This document shows positions 9,115 through 18,194 of a stretch of 64,000 nucleotides of DNA, piece by piece. The position numbers and the translations under genes were made by a program. The stretch's first letter is position 1; each line of letters starts with the position of its first letter. Under the pieces are notes generated by a model. The model searched no databases. It was not told the origin of the DNA and saw only the letters and a program-made list of their open reading frames with translations. This DNA comes from Alicyclobacillus sp. (GTDB lineage Bacteria; Bacillota; Bacilli; Alicyclobacillales; Alicyclobacillaceae): contig JAIMBT010000016.1 in NCBI GenBank assembly GCA_023511295.1, forward strand, positions 1 through 64,000. The letters run 5' to 3'.

Positions 9115-9654
9115 TCACAGCGTCCCGCGAACGCGCAACAAAGGCAAGTGTCCGCTGCCGGTGCAGGACGTGAACTCTCGCCGGAGGTGCTCGCGGAACA
9201 CCGAGCGGTAGGACAGCCGGATGGACAGCGGCTGGCCGGGCTGCACGCGCTGCACGGACTTGGCATCCATCCGGAGTTCCACCCGAGCATCCTCGTTCGG
9301 CGCGAGATTCATGTACTGCACGGCCTCCCCTGCGTTGACCAACTGGTCAATCGGCAGTTCCACCCACGCGGCCGTGCCGTTGCTCCGAGGGGTCTGAACC
9401 TTGGCTCGAAAGCGGACGTCGAGGGCGGGCCCCGTTCCGTAGTTTTTCAGGTGCAGACAGATGCGCTCCAGCTGCAGATCATCCGCGTGGGGCGCCGACC
9501 TCGTCGCGTCCAGCCATAACGCGTCGGCATACACCATCGGGTGCAGTTGATCTTTGCGCCCGCGCCGCAGCTGGTAGAACGAGGTGCAGGCGAGGGCGAG
9601 GGTTCCGGCCGCCGAGGCAAGGGTGGCTAGTTCCATGATGGTGAGTGGTTTCAC
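9115..9654 (-). CDS. Membrane-anchored hypothetical protein (179 aa)
   Basis: GTG at 9654 chosen because AAGGAG lies 8 bases upstream; in-frame codons further upstream have no ribosome site. One N-terminal membrane helix (MELATLASAAGTLALACTSF) is followed by a basic stop-transfer (QLRRGRKDQ) and a ~145-residue beta-rich domain with a pattern seen in proteins of unknown function that sit behind a single helix (LHLKNYGTGPALDVRF). The domain is probably cytoplasmic by the positive-inside rule. No enzymatic motif is visible. Confidence 0.65.
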   Translation of the reverse strand: MKPLTIMELATLASAAGTLALACTSFYQLRRGRKDQLHPMVYADALWLDATRSAPHADDLQLERICLHLKNYGTGPALDVRFRAKVQTPRSNGTAAWVELPIDQLVNAGEAVQYMNLAPNEDARVELRMDAKSVQRVQPGQPLSIRLSYRSVFREHLRREFTSCTGSGHLPLLRVRGTL

Positions 9655-9848
9655 CGGCGCGGCTCCTTTCTCAGAAGTTCCCCCCCGAGGGTCGGTGTTT
9701 TCTTGGACGGCATGATCTTCCTCGCCACCTCCTGATATCATGTGCGGAGGGAAGGTACCGGATTCCACAGCGGGCTCCCGCGTTCGATACGCTGTCCGCC
9801 GTCGGCGTCCGTGGATTCACAAGAGACCAAGGAGAGGCGGGATGAGGC

Positions 9849-10799
9849 GTGAAGTGGGTCGTGATGGGGGCTGGTGCGGTGGGCGGTTACTTCGGCGGAC
9901 GACTGGCGCAAGCGGGGTACCCGGTTCAATTCTTGGTCCGGCCGCGCCGCTTCGGGCAACTCATGGAGCGCGGGCTGCGCGTGCGCAGTGTGCACGGGGA
10001 CTTCGCCATCGCGCCGGAAGCGACCACGGACCCGGCCGCAGCGGCCGAGGGGGTCTCGGTGGTGATGTTGGCGGTGAAGAATTACCATCTGGACGACACC
10101 ATTCCGGCGTTGGACACGCTGGTGGCGGCAGGTGCCGACGTATTGCCCGTGGGAAACGGTGTGGAACATTTCGAGCAGCTGCGGCGCCGCTACGGCCCCG
10201 ACCGGGTCCTTGGGGGTACCTGCTTGATAGAGACGACGCTGGATGAATCAGGTGACGTGGTACAAACCAGTCCCATGCACGAGCTCATCTTCGGACCGTT
10301 GCCCGGAGATACGGCCCACCAACGCGGCGGCCCGCGGCGCGCCCGACTGGAGGAGCTGCAGACTGCACTTCGGGCATCCGGGGTGCAGGTGACCCTGACG
10401 GACGAGGCGTGGCCCGCGATTTGGATGAAGTACCTGTTTCTCACGGCGTTCAGCGGGCTTACGGCCGCCGTTCGGTCTCCCATCGGGGAGATCCTCGCCG
10501 ACCGCGAGACCCGCAGCTTGTTGCAGGACGTGTTGGAAGAAGGACGGCAGGTGGCCGTAGGGCGTGGAGTACCGCTCCCGCCTGATGCGGTGGAACAGAT
10601 CATGGCCCGGGTGACCGGCCTTCACCCGACGATGACGTCTTCGCTGCACCGAGATCTGCAAAAGGGGCTGCCGCTCGAGGTGGACAGCCTGCAGGGGGCC
10701 TGGGTTCGGATGGCCGCCGAAGTCGGCGTTCCCTCTCCCTTGATGCGGACCCTGTACGCGGTCCTCCATCCGCACAGAGACGGCGGCTCTGGCGCTTGA
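9849..10799 (+). CDS. panE: 2-dehydropantoate 2-reductase (ketopantoate reductase)
   Basis: 316 residues, GTG start at 9849 after GGCGGGATGAG. Rossmann motif GAGAVGGYFGGRLAQAG for NADPH, then VKNYHLDD and the GNGVEH segment; the C-terminal ApbA/PanE_C helical domain includes the catalytic-type Lys in WMKYLFLTAFSGLTA and the S-S-L-H-RDLQKGLPLEVD substrate region. It reduces ketopantoate to pantoate in coenzyme A synthesis. It stands alone, about 17 kb from panB and panC, which have their own reductase-like neighbour. Some family members act on other 2-keto acids, so the substrate is inferred. Confidence 0.88.
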   Translation: MKWVVMGAGAVGGYFGGRLAQAGYPVQFLVRPRRFGQLMERGLRVRSVHGDFAIAPEATTDPAAAAEGVSVVMLAVKNYHLDDTIPALDTLVAAGADVLPVGNGVEHFEQLRRRYGPDRVLGGTCLIETTLDESGDVVQTSPMHELIFGPLPGDTAHQRGGPRRARLEELQTALRASGVQVTLTDEAWPAIWMKYLFLTAFSGLTAAVRSPIGEILADRETRSLLQDVLEEGRQVAVGRGVPLPPDAVEQIMARVTGLHPTMTSSLHRDLQKGLPLEVDSLQGAWVRMAAEVGVPSPLMRTLYAVLHPHRDGGSGA

Positions 10800-10893
10800 C
10801 CCCTCGGCTCCTGCACTTCCCGGCCGCGCCGGATGCATGAACGAAGTTGCCGCGCCCCGCGCGGGGCGTCGGCAGCCCTCCTGTGAAGCACCT

Positions 10894-12627
10894 TCATTCC
10901 GTGGCGGCCGGTTCCTCGTCCCGGCTGAGTTTGTTCAGGGCCATCTCTTGCAATTTGAACTTCTGAATCTTCCCCGTCCCGGTCATCGGCCAATCTCCGG
11001 GCTGCATGAACCACACGTAGCGCGGAATCTTGAACTTCGCCAGGCGTTCTTGGCACCATTGGATGACCTCGCGGCGCGTTAGACGGACCCCTTCTCGGCA
11101 TTCTACGAAGGCGGCGCCCGTCTCCGTGGTCAGCTTGTCCGGTACGCCCACGACGTACGCCTGGCGCACCCCGGGGTGACGTGTGATGACGTCCTCAATC
11201 TCGCGCGGTGAAACGTTCTCGCCGGAGACCTTGTACATCTCCTTGCTGCGCCCGAGAAACTCGATGTATCCATCTTCGTCTATTCGCCCGAGGTCTCCCG
11301 TCCGCAGCCAACCATCTTTGTCGATGGTCCGTCCGGTTTCGTCGGGTTTGTTGTAATACCCGTGGCTGACGATGTTCCCGCGGACCACCAGCTCACCCAC
11401 AGCCCCTTCTGGAAGGTCTTCCAGCGTGTCCGGGTCAATCGTCTTGTACTCCGTGTTGCGCCAACCGAACTCCGGCAGCCCGCTAGATCCGCCCGGTTTG
11501 AGGCGGCCGACACGGGTGGTGATGCGCTCCAGACTGTCGCCAATCTCGGTGTGGGCCGTCGCTGCGCTCACCTCTGTTCCGCCGTACCCGGTGCAGATTT
11601 CCTGGAGTCCAAACGCTTCGACGGCCTGTTGCCAAACGGGAATCGGTGCCGGTGCTGCCGCGCACATCAGGGCAAACAGGCTGGACAGGTCGTGTTTGGG
11701 CCGGTCCGGATGGTTCAACACGGCGAGCAGGATGGACGGCACGCACAGCATGTCGGTTGCCTGGTACTTCTCCATCATTTCCAGTGCTTGCTTGGGGCGG
11801 AACGCGGGTGGGATGATGAGCGCGCCTCCGACAAAGGAGAGCGCGGATAGACCTTCTACGTAGGCGAACACGTGGTACAGGGGCAACGGAATGAAGATCC
11901 GCCGGCCGTCCTCGTAGGCCCGGCTCAGTGCCGAACTGAACCCGCAGCGCAGGATGTGCTGGTGCGTCAACATCACGCCTTTGGGCAATCCGGTAGACCC
12001 GGAGGTGTAGACGATGTCACACACTTCGTCCGGGTACTGTTTGGCCTCCAGCAGGTGTTCGACGTTGCCGTCGGGAATCGAATCGCCGGCCTGCACGAAA
12101 TCCGCCCATGGCAAAAACACAGGGGGGAGGGGCCGGTCCGTGTTCGGAATGCAGACCGCTTGCACGACGCGTAAGGGCAGGTCACCCCCGCGCGAGCCCT
12201 GCAGCAACCTGGAAACGCTTTCGGCGTGGTCGGTTCCCACCGCTGTTTGGTGCAGAATCAGCCAGCGGGCATCGGATTGCCGCAACATGTAGTCCAATTC
12301 GTCTTCGCGCAACATGGTGTTGAGCGGCACGCAGACCGCACCGACGACAGCGATGGCAAGTTTCACCGTGACGAACTCAGGTTCATTGGCGAGCAGGACC
12401 GCAACGTGGTCCCGGCGGCGGACACCGAGCGCCAGCAAGGCCTTGGCCACACGCACGGTTTCGCGCCAGACGTCGCCGTACGTCCAGGCTGCGCTCGGTG
12501 TGAGCAGCATGGGTCGCTCCGCGTACATCGCACAGTGGTCCCGGAAATGTTGAGCCAGCGTTTGTCGCTGCCACTCCGGGTAGCGTCGGTTCAGTTCGGC
12601 CCGCCGTTCTGCGGGAGACGCCACCAT
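10894..12627 (-). CDS. Long-chain fatty-acid--CoA ligase (AMP-dependent synthetase)
   Basis: 577 residues from ATG 12627, with AAGGAGGA 9 bases upstream. ANL-superfamily motifs in order: P-loop YTSGSTGLPKGV, PLYHV, YGGTE, the adenylate-binding Asp in WLRTGDLG, and the C-terminal Lys in GTGKIQKF. It activates a carboxylic acid to acyl-AMP and then acyl-CoA. The strong overall similarity to FadD/LcfB-type enzymes points to medium- or long-chain fatty acids, but acyl specificity cannot be read from sequence alone. Confidence 0.88.
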   Translation of the reverse strand: MVASPAERRAELNRRYPEWQRQTLAQHFRDHCAMYAERPMLLTPSAAWTYGDVWRETVRVAKALLALGVRRRDHVAVLLANEPEFVTVKLAIAVVGAVCVPLNTMLREDELDYMLRQSDARWLILHQTAVGTDHAESVSRLLQGSRGGDLPLRVVQAVCIPNTDRPLPPVFLPWADFVQAGDSIPDGNVEHLLEAKQYPDEVCDIVYTSGSTGLPKGVMLTHQHILRCGFSSALSRAYEDGRRIFIPLPLYHVFAYVEGLSALSFVGGALIIPPAFRPKQALEMMEKYQATDMLCVPSILLAVLNHPDRPKHDLSSLFALMCAAAPAPIPVWQQAVEAFGLQEICTGYGGTEVSAATAHTEIGDSLERITTRVGRLKPGGSSGLPEFGWRNTEYKTIDPDTLEDLPEGAVGELVVRGNIVSHGYYNKPDETGRTIDKDGWLRTGDLGRIDEDGYIEFLGRSKEMYKVSGENVSPREIEDVITRHPGVRQAYVVGVPDKLTTETGAAFVECREGVRLTRREVIQWCQERLAKFKIPRYVWFMQPGDWPMTGTGKIQKFKLQEMALNKLSRDEEPAATE

Positions 12628-12757
12628 CTTCGTGATTCCTCCTTCAAGGTCCGTATCGACGGGTCTGTGGGCACCGCGGCCCTCCCAGTCGCGGTTTGCG
12701 GGGACGTCTGCTCGCTGCAGTGTGGCCGTCTCGCAGGACCCCAGAATCCTTGAGAGG

Positions 12758-12763
12758 ATTATA
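12758..12763 (-). promoter_or_regulatory. Extended -10 element upstream of the acyl-CoA ligase
   Basis: Minus-strand TGCTATAAT (plus-strand ATTATA at 12758-12763); no clear -35. It lies about 130 bases before the ATG and faces the ligase gene. Confidence 0.45.
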
Positions 12764-12832
12764 GCACACGCCTTGACAGGGACCGGGCGGTAAGGCATCT
12801 TCATAGAGAATCCAGGGAGAGGAGGGTTTTGC

Positions 12833-13348
12833 GTGCTGTTGACGGGTATTTACCTGGCGGCCATTGTCCTCGCCAACCTGTCGGTCACGTGGTTCGGTCC
12901 TGCTTCGGCCATCGCGAACGCGTTCTTGTTCGTCGGACTGGACTTCACCGCGCGCGACGGCCTGCACCTGCGCTGGAACGGTCGGCGCCTGACGGCGAAG
13001 ATGGCCCTCCTGATTGGCAGTGGGGCGCTGTTGTCGGTGCTGCTGAACCATCACGCGATGCGGGTCGCCATCGCTTCCTGCATCTCGTTCGCGCTGTCCG
13101 AGACGGCGGATGCCGTCAGTTTTCAACTCTTGAAGCGAAGGGCTCGCATGTTGCGGCTGAACGGTGCGAACGCGGTCGGCGCCATCGTCGACTCCGTCGT
13201 CTTCCCGACGATTGCCTTCGGCGCCTTCATGCCGTGGGTGACCTTCGGTCAGTTCGCCGCGAAGTTGGTGGGCGGCGCCCTGTGGGCGCTCGTGCTGTCT
13301 CGCCTCATCTGGCCGCGAGCCGCAGAGCGGAGCACGCCCGGCGTCTGA
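12833..13348 (+). CDS. VUT-family (queuosine-precursor-type) transporter
   Basis: 171 residues, GTG start at 12833 after GAGGAGGG. Five to six membrane helices. The segment SAIANAFLFVGLDFTARD followed by LHLRW, and later SFALSETADAVSFQLLKRR, is characteristic of the VUT/YhhQ family, whose studied members import the 7-deazaguanine precursor preQ0 for queuosine. Substrate assignment here is by family only. A terminator follows immediately. Confidence 0.75.
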   Translation: MLLTGIYLAAIVLANLSVTWFGPASAIANAFLFVGLDFTARDGLHLRWNGRRLTAKMALLIGSGALLSVLLNHHAMRVAIASCISFALSETADAVSFQLLKRRARMLRLNGANAVGAIVDSVVFPTIAFGAFMPWVTFGQFAAKLVGGALWALVLSRLIWPRAAERSTPGV

Positions 13349-13364
13349 TGCCGGGCTCCCTTTT
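13336..13364 (+). terminator. Rho-independent terminator after the VUT transporter
   Basis: GCCCGGC (13336-13342), 7-base loop containing the stop codon, GCCGGGC (13350-13356), then TCCCTTTT. The stem overlaps the last codons of the gene. Confidence 0.75.
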
Positions 13365-13458
13365 GCCAAGGTCCACATCTTCACGACAGCAATGTCGGTT
13401 CGCCATCTCACAAATACCCACCACTTGGCACCCCTCGAGGCTGTGCAGCGCCCCCAAA

Positions 13459-14835
13459 CTACCTCTGCTGGTGGACGGCGGTCTCCATCCGCTGGGTCCG
13501 TCGCGTCCGCCACGCGTGCCAACCGATGCCGAAGACGACGGCCAAGAGCGGCATCAGCGGGTAACGGAATCGGTCCCACGCCGGGAAGAACAGGAACAGA
13601 AGCGTGTTGTAGAGGACGAACGTGAACAGCAGGCCGAGCGCGGGTGCCAGGCCGCCGTGGGACACCAAGCCCGCGGTGAGCAGGGGGTTGGCCATGCGTG
13701 GGCGCGCAACCGCCCGAACGACCCAAAACAGCCCGTACAGCAGCGCGGCCACCATCGCCCAGTACACCACCGTGTCGAGGGCGTCAAAGGTGTACAGCAA
13801 CCCCTTGTTGTCCTTGTACACCACGTGGAACGTGTACCAGACTGCGTTCGTATCGACTTTGTACAGGTCGAACACCTTGATGAGCCCGTTGTGCAGGGTT
13901 GTGAACGGGTGGTGCAGGATGTACTTCATCGCCGTCTGCTTGCCAATCTTGTCCTCCAGCACTTCGTTCGTTCCCGCTTTGAGCAGCGGGTTCCGGTACG
14001 GGTTCCACGTCCAGAAGTAGCCGCCGTTGATCTTCGTTCCCTGCCACAGGTTCACACCGCCATTCGTCGAAACCAGCACGAAGCTATGCAACACGCGGAG
14101 GTTCCGGAGGGTGACGGGCAGGATGCCGACGAGCATGCTGACGCCGAAGGTCAACCCGCGCATCACGGCCTCCACGACCCGGCGGCGGTTGAGAAACAGC
14201 TCGTATCCCGCGAGGAAGACCGGGAACAGCAGCCCAATCGGTCGGGTGACGGACGCAAATCCGAAGAGCAGGCCGCACAGCGCCGTCCGCCAAAACCAAG
14301 GGACACCGGACGGGCGGCGGACGAGAGGAACGTACAGCGCGAGCGATGCTGTGAGCAGCAGCGTGAACGATTCCTCGGACCCCAGTACGGAATTCCACTC
14401 AATCTGGCTCGGCAAGGCGGAATAGCCGATGGCGGCAGCCATGGCCACCCAGTGGCGCAGGCGCGCCGGCTGCTCGGGCCCCAACACCGCGCGGGTGAGA
14501 GCGTACACGACGAGGACGATGCCGGTGCTGAACACGACATTTGTGAACAAGCCCGCCATGACGTGCGGGCCGAAGAGTCGAATCACCACCATCAACACGA
14601 GCGGCCAACCGATGGGCCAGTAGGCGGTGGGGTGATTGTTCATGGTGTACCCTTGGCCAGCGGCCAGTTGTGTCGCGTGCGTGAAGTACCAGTCGAAATC
14701 GGCCAGTTGCGGCGGGTGCATGTAGCACACCCAGGCGACGCGGACCAGCAGGTTGAAGACGACCAGCCAGAGCAGTGGATGCCGGCTCCAGATGCTGCGT
14801 CGGGTCACCTCGGCAGACGCTGTCACCGATGTCAT
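13459..14835 (-). CDS. Polytopic membrane glycosyltransferase, GT39/ArnT-like
   Basis: 458 residues with about 10-12 predicted helices. The first loop after helix 1 carries HPPQLADFDWYFTHA, the position and acidic content expected of the DxD/DDE-type catalytic loop in GT-C enzymes, and PTAYWPIGWPLVL follows as in ArnT/Pmt-like proteins. It would transfer a sugar from a polyprenyl-phosphate carrier outside the membrane. The ATG (14833-14835) overlaps the stop of the GT2-GtrA gene (ATGA), and that partner is of the type that makes polyprenyl-phosphate sugars, so the two probably work in sequence on a surface glycan or glycoprotein. Confidence 0.78.
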   Translation of the reverse strand: MTSVTASAEVTRRSIWSRHPLLWLVVFNLLVRVAWVCYMHPPQLADFDWYFTHATQLAAGQGYTMNNHPTAYWPIGWPLVLMVVIRLFGPHVMAGLFTNVVFSTGIVLVVYALTRAVLGPEQPARLRHWVAMAAAIGYSALPSQIEWNSVLGSEESFTLLLTASLALYVPLVRRPSGVPWFWRTALCGLLFGFASVTRPIGLLFPVFLAGYELFLNRRRVVEAVMRGLTFGVSMLVGILPVTLRNLRVLHSFVLVSTNGGVNLWQGTKINGGYFWTWNPYRNPLLKAGTNEVLEDKIGKQTAMKYILHHPFTTLHNGLIKVFDLYKVDTNAVWYTFHVVYKDNKGLLYTFDALDTVVYWAMVAALLYGLFWVVRAVARPRMANPLLTAGLVSHGGLAPALGLLFTFVLYNTLLFLFFPAWDRFRYPLMPLLAVVFGIGWHAWRTRRTQRMETAVHQQR

Positions 14836-15962
14836 TCCTGAGTCACCCGCACCTTTCTTTTCGTGTGTGTCTCCGTGCTCTTCGGCGTGCTCCACGTAAA
14901 GCGGCTGTTGGCCGTGAACGACCACACCGTCGCGACCACAATGCCGAGGCACTGGCCGAGGAGTTCTTCCCAGCCGAGCAGCACGAACAGGCGGACGAAG
15001 AGGGCCGTGATGCCGATCCCGACAGCGGACACCGCCATGAAGATGGGCATCTGCAGCATGCGCCGCCAACGGACGGGGTGCGCGTGTTCCTTCCACGTGA
15101 CCTTGTCGTTCCACAGGAAGTTGTGGCACATCGCGACGACCGATGCAATCACGGATGCGAGCGTCGCCGGGCGTACATGTAAGCCGTAGAGCAGGATGCT
15201 CATCACGACGAGGTTCACGACCACGCCGAGTGCGCCGACCATGCAGAACACGTAGAAGCGCCGTTCATCTGGACTGTTCCAAATCAGCTTTGCGAGGTGG
15301 CGGATGTAGTTCCACTGCTCGTGTAAACTCATCTTCGACTCGCCAGCATCCCGGGCGTGAAACTCGTACGGGATCTCGTGCACGCTGTGGTAGTTCCCCT
15401 TGACCAAGATTTCAAGTAAAATTTTCCAACCGATGGGATCTAGTTCAACGCCTTCCACGACGGCGCGGTGCAGGCCAAAGTATCCGCCGGTACAGTCAGA
15501 GATCCGGCGAATCCGACTGATGGCGAGCCGCCCGAGGGTGCGGGCGCCCCACGAGATGAGCTTCCGGACAGGGCTTAAACCTCCGTCCGATCCGCCCTTG
15601 ACGAAGCGACTCGGAATCACGATGTCCGCACCCGCCTGCAGTCGCGAGAGGATGGTCGGCAGCAACTCGGGGGGGTGCTGGAGGTCCGCATCCATCACCA
15701 CGAGCCATGTGCCGGTCGCTCGCGAAAATCCCTCCACCACGGCTGTCGCGAGACCGCGTCCATTTTCTCGGTGGATATACTTCACGTGTCGATGGTGAGC
15801 CGCTAGCTCTTCTAATATAATGGGAGTGTCGTCCCGGCTGTCGTCGACGAACCAAATCTCGTAACGGTCGGTCGTTCCGTTCAGGGCGCGCTCAATCCGC
15901 TCCACGACGGTGCGGACGTTGTCCCGCTCGTTGAACGTGGGAACGATGATACTGAGTTGCAT
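14832..15962 (-). CDS. GT2 polyprenyl-phosphate glycosyltransferase fused to GtrA domain
   Basis: 376 residues from ATG 15962 with AGAGG upstream. The N-terminal GT2 domain has SIIVPTFNERDNV, FVDDSRDDT and the metal-binding MDADLQHPPE, as in dolichol-phosphate mannosyltransferases. From about residue 240 a GtrA-like domain of four helices begins (FYVFCMVGALGVVVN ... NFLWNDKVTW), ending in a basic tail. It should transfer a sugar from an NDP donor to undecaprenyl phosphate and help move the product across the membrane. It is coupled to the membrane glycosyltransferase downstream; ManC on the opposite strand would supply GDP-mannose, suggesting mannose as the sugar. Confidence 0.87.
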   Translation of the reverse strand: MQLSIIVPTFNERDNVRTVVERIERALNGTTDRYEIWFVDDSRDDTPIILEELAAHHRHVKYIHRENGRGLATAVVEGFSRATGTWLVVMDADLQHPPELLPTILSRLQAGADIVIPSRFVKGGSDGGLSPVRKLISWGARTLGRLAISRIRRISDCTGGYFGLHRAVVEGVELDPIGWKILLEILVKGNYHSVHEIPYEFHARDAGESKMSLHEQWNYIRHLAKLIWNSPDERRFYVFCMVGALGVVVNLVVMSILLYGLHVRPATLASVIASVVAMCHNFLWNDKVTWKEHAHPVRWRRMLQMPIFMAVSAVGIGITALFVRLFVLLGWEELLGQCLGIVVATVWSFTANSRFTWSTPKSTETHTKRKVRVTQE

Positions 15963-16174
15963 AGGTTGGCCTCTTTTCTCGGATTCGTCAAAAACGTCGG
16001 AGGGCACTGGTGGCGCGCCATATCGGCAGCCGGTGCGCCGAGCCACGTGCCCTGTCGTCCGCATGGACGCTCTATCTATACCACATGGATCTCCGTGCGA
16101 TGATGAACACGTCTATTTTAGAGGAGTCCTTTGCTGGAGTCCACCGGTTGGGACTGGAAAGCGAGTGTTTGGCA

Positions 16175-17542
16175 TTGAAGATGGTGTTGCTCAGCGGCGG
16201 TTCAGGCAAACGCCTGTGGCCGCTCTCCAACGACAGTCGGTCGAAGCAGTTTCTCCGCGTCCTGCCAGGGCACGGGGGCACCGAGGAGTCGATGCTGCAG
16301 CGCGTCTGGCGGCAACTGGGGGATGTGGGACTGCAGCAGGCTGCGTACGTCTGCGCGTCGAGGGCGCAGTGGGAATTGATTGAGGCGCAAATCGGCGATG
16401 TCCCGTTCATCGAGGAACCGGAACGTCGTGACACTTTTCCTGCCATCGCGCTGGCCGCCAGTTTTCTGGCAGACGAAGGCGCACGGCCTGACGAGGTCGT
16501 GGTCGTCCTGCCGGTTGACCACTTCGTTGAGGACGCGTACTTTCGCCGCGTCGCGGCGCTGGAGCGCGTGTTGACCGAATCGGGAGCGGAGATGGCGCTG
16601 CTCGGCGTACGGCCAACCGAGCCCTCGAGCAAGTTCGGCTATATCGCGCTGGGACATCTGGTCAAGGGTGTCGAGGCGCGTTGGGTGCAGCGGTTCGTGG
16701 AAAAACCGGATCGAGCCGAGGCGGAGCGCCTGTTGGCGGACGGGGCCCTGTGGAACTGCGGCGTGTTCTGCTTCCGGCTCGGCTACCTGCAGAACCTGCT
16801 CGAAGCGCGCGGCCTGCCGGCCAGCTACGCGGAGCTCCGCGCTCAGTTTCCAACCCTGCCAAAGCGGAGCTTCGACTACGAAGTGGTCGAACACGCGCGG
16901 TCCGTGGTGGCCTCTTCGTACGACGGCACCTGGACCGACCTCGGCACCTGGGGCAGCTTGGCGGAGGAAATGGCGGCGCCGTTCGTCGGGCTCGGCGACG
17001 CCGTGGATTGCAGGGAGACGCACGTGGTCAACGAACTCGGCATTCCGGTGGTCGCGATGGGCCTCAAGCAGACCATTGTCGTCGCCTCGCCGGACGGCAT
17101 CCTGGTCGCGGACAAGGCGCAAAGTGCCGGGCTGAAAAACGTCATCAACGATTACGACGAGCGGCCAATGTACGAGGAGCGAAAGTGGGGATCCTATCGA
17201 GTCCTTGACCTCCAGAAGCTGCCGGACGGGACGGAAGTCTTGACGAAGAGCATCGAGTTGCGCCCGGGCGGGCTCATCAGCTACCAGAAACACCTGCAGC
17301 GGAGCGAGGTGTGGACGGTGATTGACGGGCACGGTCAGCTGGCGCTGGACGGCCGCATCGCCCCGGTGGCTGCGGGAGATGTCATCCGCATCTATCCAGA
17401 GCAGTGGCACGCCATCCGCAGCGAGGGTGGGATGAGGTTCATTGAAGTCCAACGCGGTCCCGCGCTGGTCGAGGAGGACATCATTCGGCGCTACCTGACG
17501 TGGGAAGAAGTTGTGCAGCATTGCTCCGTTGGTATCCGCTGA
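16175..17542 (+). CDS. manC: Mannose-1-phosphate guanylyltransferase (ManC type)
   Basis: 455 residues if it starts at TTG 16175, giving MKMVLLSGGSGKRLWPLS, the normal family N-terminus; an ATG at 16181 also fits, and upstream in-frame ATGs would add an unrelated tail. N-terminal nucleotidyltransferase domain with GGSGKRLWP (GTP binding), LPVDHF and FVEKPDRAEA; the C-terminal cupin has GGLISYQKHLQRSEVW and EQWHAI and may confer mannose-6-phosphate isomerase activity. It makes GDP-mannose. Divergent from the GT2-GtrA gene, so both are likely part of one glycan pathway. No clear core promoter in the 210-bp gap. Confidence 0.88.
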   Translation: MKMVLLSGGSGKRLWPLSNDSRSKQFLRVLPGHGGTEESMLQRVWRQLGDVGLQQAAYVCASRAQWELIEAQIGDVPFIEEPERRDTFPAIALAASFLADEGARPDEVVVVLPVDHFVEDAYFRRVAALERVLTESGAEMALLGVRPTEPSSKFGYIALGHLVKGVEARWVQRFVEKPDRAEAERLLADGALWNCGVFCFRLGYLQNLLEARGLPASYAELRAQFPTLPKRSFDYEVVEHARSVVASSYDGTWTDLGTWGSLAEEMAAPFVGLGDAVDCRETHVVNELGIPVVAMGLKQTIVVASPDGILVADKAQSAGLKNVINDYDERPMYEERKWGSYRVLDLQKLPDGTEVLTKSIELRPGGLISYQKHLQRSEVWTVIDGHGQLALDGRIAPVAAGDVIRIYPEQWHAIRSEGGMRFIEVQRGPALVEEDIIRRYLTWEEVVQHCSVGIR

Positions 17543-17591
17543 CAACGAGGTCGGGCCGCGTCCCGCGCGGCAGAAAGGAGTGAGACCGGCA

Positions 17592-18158
17592 ATGGCAAGT
17601 GGGGGCCGGGCGCTCATCGTGATCGATTACACCTACGACTTTGTCGCACCAGACGGCAAGCTGACCTGCGGCGCGCCGGGCCAGGCGATTGGGCCGTACA
17701 TCGCGCGGCAGATTGAAGATTTCGCCGCCACAGGGGACCTCGTGGTGTTCGCGGTGGACGTCCATGACGAGGGAGATTGGTACCACCCGGAATCGCGGCT
17801 GTTTCCGCCGCACAACCTGCGTGGCACGGCGGGCCGCGCGCTGTACGGCGCGGTCGGTGCGGCCTATGACCGGCTGGCAGCGGATGGACTGCCAGCGAAC
17901 GTACGCTGGATGGACAAGACCCGGTACAGTGCGTTCGCAGGCACGGTCTTGGAGATGGACCTGCGCGCCCGCGGGATTGAGGAATTGCACCTCGTCGGGG
18001 TTTGCACGGACATCTGCGTGCTCCACACCGCCATCGATGCGTACAACCGCGGATTTCGCGTGGTGCTGCACGAGAAGGGGGTCGCCAGCTTTTCGCCGGA
18101 GGGCCACGCGTTTGCACTCCAACACGTGCGCCAGGTGCTCGGCGCGGATGTGAAGTAG
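17592..18158 (+). CDS. Isochorismatase-family hydrolase, nicotinamidase-like
   Basis: 188 residues, ATG 17592 after AAAGGAG. Catalytic triad of the cysteine hydrolase family: Asp in VIDYTYDF, Lys in MDKTRYSAF, Cys in VGVCTDICVLHTA. The Asp/His-containing segment around VDVHDEGDWYHPES corresponds to the metal site of nicotinamidases. It probably deamidates nicotinamide to nicotinate for NAD salvage; other isochorismatase-family amidases are possible. Followed by the M42 peptidase gene on the same strand. Confidence 0.78.
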   Translation: MASGGRALIVIDYTYDFVAPDGKLTCGAPGQAIGPYIARQIEDFAATGDLVVFAVDVHDEGDWYHPESRLFPPHNLRGTAGRALYGAVGAAYDRLAADGLPANVRWMDKTRYSAFAGTVLEMDLRARGIEELHLVGVCTDICVLHTAIDAYNRGFRVVLHEKGVASFSPEGHAFALQHVRQVLGADVK

Positions 18159-18194
18159 ATAGGGGCAGAGGACCGATGAACGGGAGGGAACGCT

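Noticed and set aside
16010-16174. Longer N-terminus for ManC
   Set aside because: The extra residues match no part of the family and precede the standard KMVLLSGGSGKRLWP start.
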